34,173 nt of DNA from Pedosphaera sp. (GTDB taxonomy: Bacteria > Verrucomicrobiota > Verrucomicrobiia > Limisphaerales > SXQI01), in assembly GCA_025359965.1 (NCBI GenBank), contig JANYDC010000118.1, forward strand, positions 1 through 34,173. The letters are read 5' to 3'. Below are positions 33,635 through 34,173 of the stretch, one piece after another. The translations under genes and the position numbers were made by a program. How positions within the stretch are numbered: position 1 is the stretch's first letter; each line of letters starts with the position of its first letter. The notes under the pieces are model-generated. The model made no database searches. It was given only the letters and a program-made list of their open reading frames with translations, and had not been told where the DNA came from.

Positions 33635-33940
33635 TTAAGCAGTGAAAGTAGCTCCGAGCGTAGGAGTAAAAGAGCTTCCCTTGCCTGCTGCGCCACCTTG
33701 AATGCTCGCCAAAGCAGTGGTGAATGAGTCACCACCAGGCGAAGCTGCGATTGCGCCGGCGACTGCCACCTGTGCGTTGGCCAAGGATAATCCAGCAACT
33801 GTCTGGAAGAACAAAACAGCGTCACCGCCGACGGATGCCAAGTAAACGCTATCGTTGGAACCGCCGCCTGTGCCGTACTGGGTCAGGTTTTCAACGGTTC
33901 CGAATTCAGTAACTTTGGGAGAGATATACAGTTTCTTCAT
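33635..33940 (-). CDS. Lasso-type-leader RiPP-like precursor B
   Basis: This 101-residue paralogue aligns without gaps to precursor A with 81 of 101 residues identical. Residues 1-30 differ only at position 6 (I instead of T), so the leader signature (Y5, P8, G14, L19, T20) and the GTGGGSND stretch are fixed, while most substitutions fall in 31-101. All GG pairs and the IQGGAAGKG segment are retained, as is the LG-x2-FT near the C-terminus. This split between a rigid leader and a changing remainder is what precursor peptides show. Translation again begins from an ATG after AATAAAAAT with no Shine-Dalgarno sequence. Own promoter and terminator; no maturation enzyme in the window. Confidence 0.8.
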   Translation of the reverse strand: MKKLYISPKVTEFGTVENLTQYGTGGGSNDSVYLASVGGDAVLFFQTVAGLSLANAQVAVAGAIAASPGGDSFTTALASIQGGAAGKGSSFTPTLGATFTA

Positions 33941-33979
33941 ATTTTTATTGGTTTAGGTTTTTCCACCAACCTTTGGGAC

Positions 33980-34007
33980 CTTAAAGGCATGAAACCGTAC
34001 AAGTCAA
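33980..34007 (-). promoter_or_regulatory. Sigma-70-type promoter of precursor B
   Basis: TTGACT (34007-34002) and TTTAAG (33985-33980) are separated by 16 bp on the minus strand. The -10 element is 39 nt before the ATG at 33940. The -35 box closely matches that of precursor A, but the surrounding sequence is not shared, so the promoters are only partly conserved. Confidence 0.55.
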
Positions 34008-34079
34008 CTGTTTTCTGAGGAGGTCGAACTAAGCGGGTGCATTTCAAATTTGTGAGAGAGGGTGGGTGGAAGGAAGGAT

Positions 34080-34172
34080 TCAAGCGGCAAATTTGAGGGT
34101 GTCGTTCCTTGCGGCATGGTTTGCGGCGCGGTTTTGGAAGAAGGGGCCGAGTCGATGGCTCAGGAAAGCGCA
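34080..34172 (-). CDS. Possible C-terminal end of a truncated CDS
   Basis: A reading frame enters from the right edge and stops at TGA 34082-34080, giving 30 residues ending in RNDTLKFAA. About two thirds of its third positions are G or C, mostly C, as in the strongly coding genes nearby, whereas competing frames look poor. It ends 72 nt before the promoter of precursor B, a sensible layout. I do not recognise the family. A plus-strand frame in the same place (WFAARFWKKGPSRW) is an alternative but lacks a credible start. Confidence 0.35.
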   Translation of the reverse strand, partial: CAFLSHRLGPFFQNRAANHAARNDTLKFAA

Positions 34173-34173
34173 T

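Noticed and set aside
33937-34173. 78-codon minus-strand ORF upstream of precursor B
   Set aside because: Proline/arginine-rich shadow that runs through the promoter and leader of precursor B; the other frame ending at 34080 has better codon bias.
1-34173. CRISPR array, prophage, tRNA or rRNA genes
   Set aside because: No regularly spaced direct repeats, phage structural genes, cloverleaf or rRNA signatures were seen; the window consists of ordinary chromosomal genes.

Overview
The window most resembles a free-living member of the Verrucomicrobiota (Pedosphaera/Limisphaerales-like). This is inferred from gene content, not from a marker gene: several secreted DUF1080 (3-keto-disaccharide hydrolase-like) proteins, an ECF sigma factor next to a giant Ser/Thr kinase with WD40 repeats, a secreted PKD protein ending in a tail of the kind common in this phylum, a B12-dependent ribonucleotide reductase, and few Shine-Dalgarno sequences. 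No rRNA, tRNA, CRISPR array or complete mobile element was seen.

Layout. 1-356 is a gene-poor left edge with inverted repeats. 357-1281 (minus) holds a Sel1-repeat protein and a 47-codon antitoxin-like ORF. 1282-1827 is non-coding and carries a row of short hairpins. 1828-5240 (plus) is a secreted LamG/DUF1080-like protein, DNA polymerase III delta-prime and an O-antigen ligase-like protein. 5230-11488 (minus) is a tight run read as CHASE-PAS hybrid histidine kinase, DciA-like DUF721 protein, NAD+ synthetase and a polysaccharide flippase. 11876-15327 (plus) is a DUF1080 protein followed by a VTC-DUF4956-HlyD cluster. 15796-18924 (plus) is the class II ribonucleotide reductase, with a palindrome upstream and a strong terminator downstream.

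19003-25727 (minus) reads ECF sigma factor, zinc-ribbon/kinase/WD40 protein, secreted PI-PLC-X protein with PKD domains; this looks like one signalling locus. 25980-27741 (minus) is MscL, a DUF481 outer-membrane barrel and an Ala/Lys-rich lipoprotein. 27904-29214 (plus) is a two-domain DUF1080 protein. 29223-33005 (minus) is a proteostasis run: small Cys-containing membrane protein, Hsp20, Lon, and a LolA-like lipoprotein overlapping lon by ATGA.

The most unusual part is the right end (33082-34007, minus). It holds two 101-residue paralogues, 80% identical, whose N-termini carry the lasso-peptide leader signature Y-x2-P-x5-G-x4-LT. Each has its own promoter and an almost identical UUCG-capped terminator. 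No lasso cyclase, protease or RRE gene is visible, and the part after the leader is about 80 residues, far longer than a normal lasso core. A possible truncated CDS ends just upstream, at the window edge.
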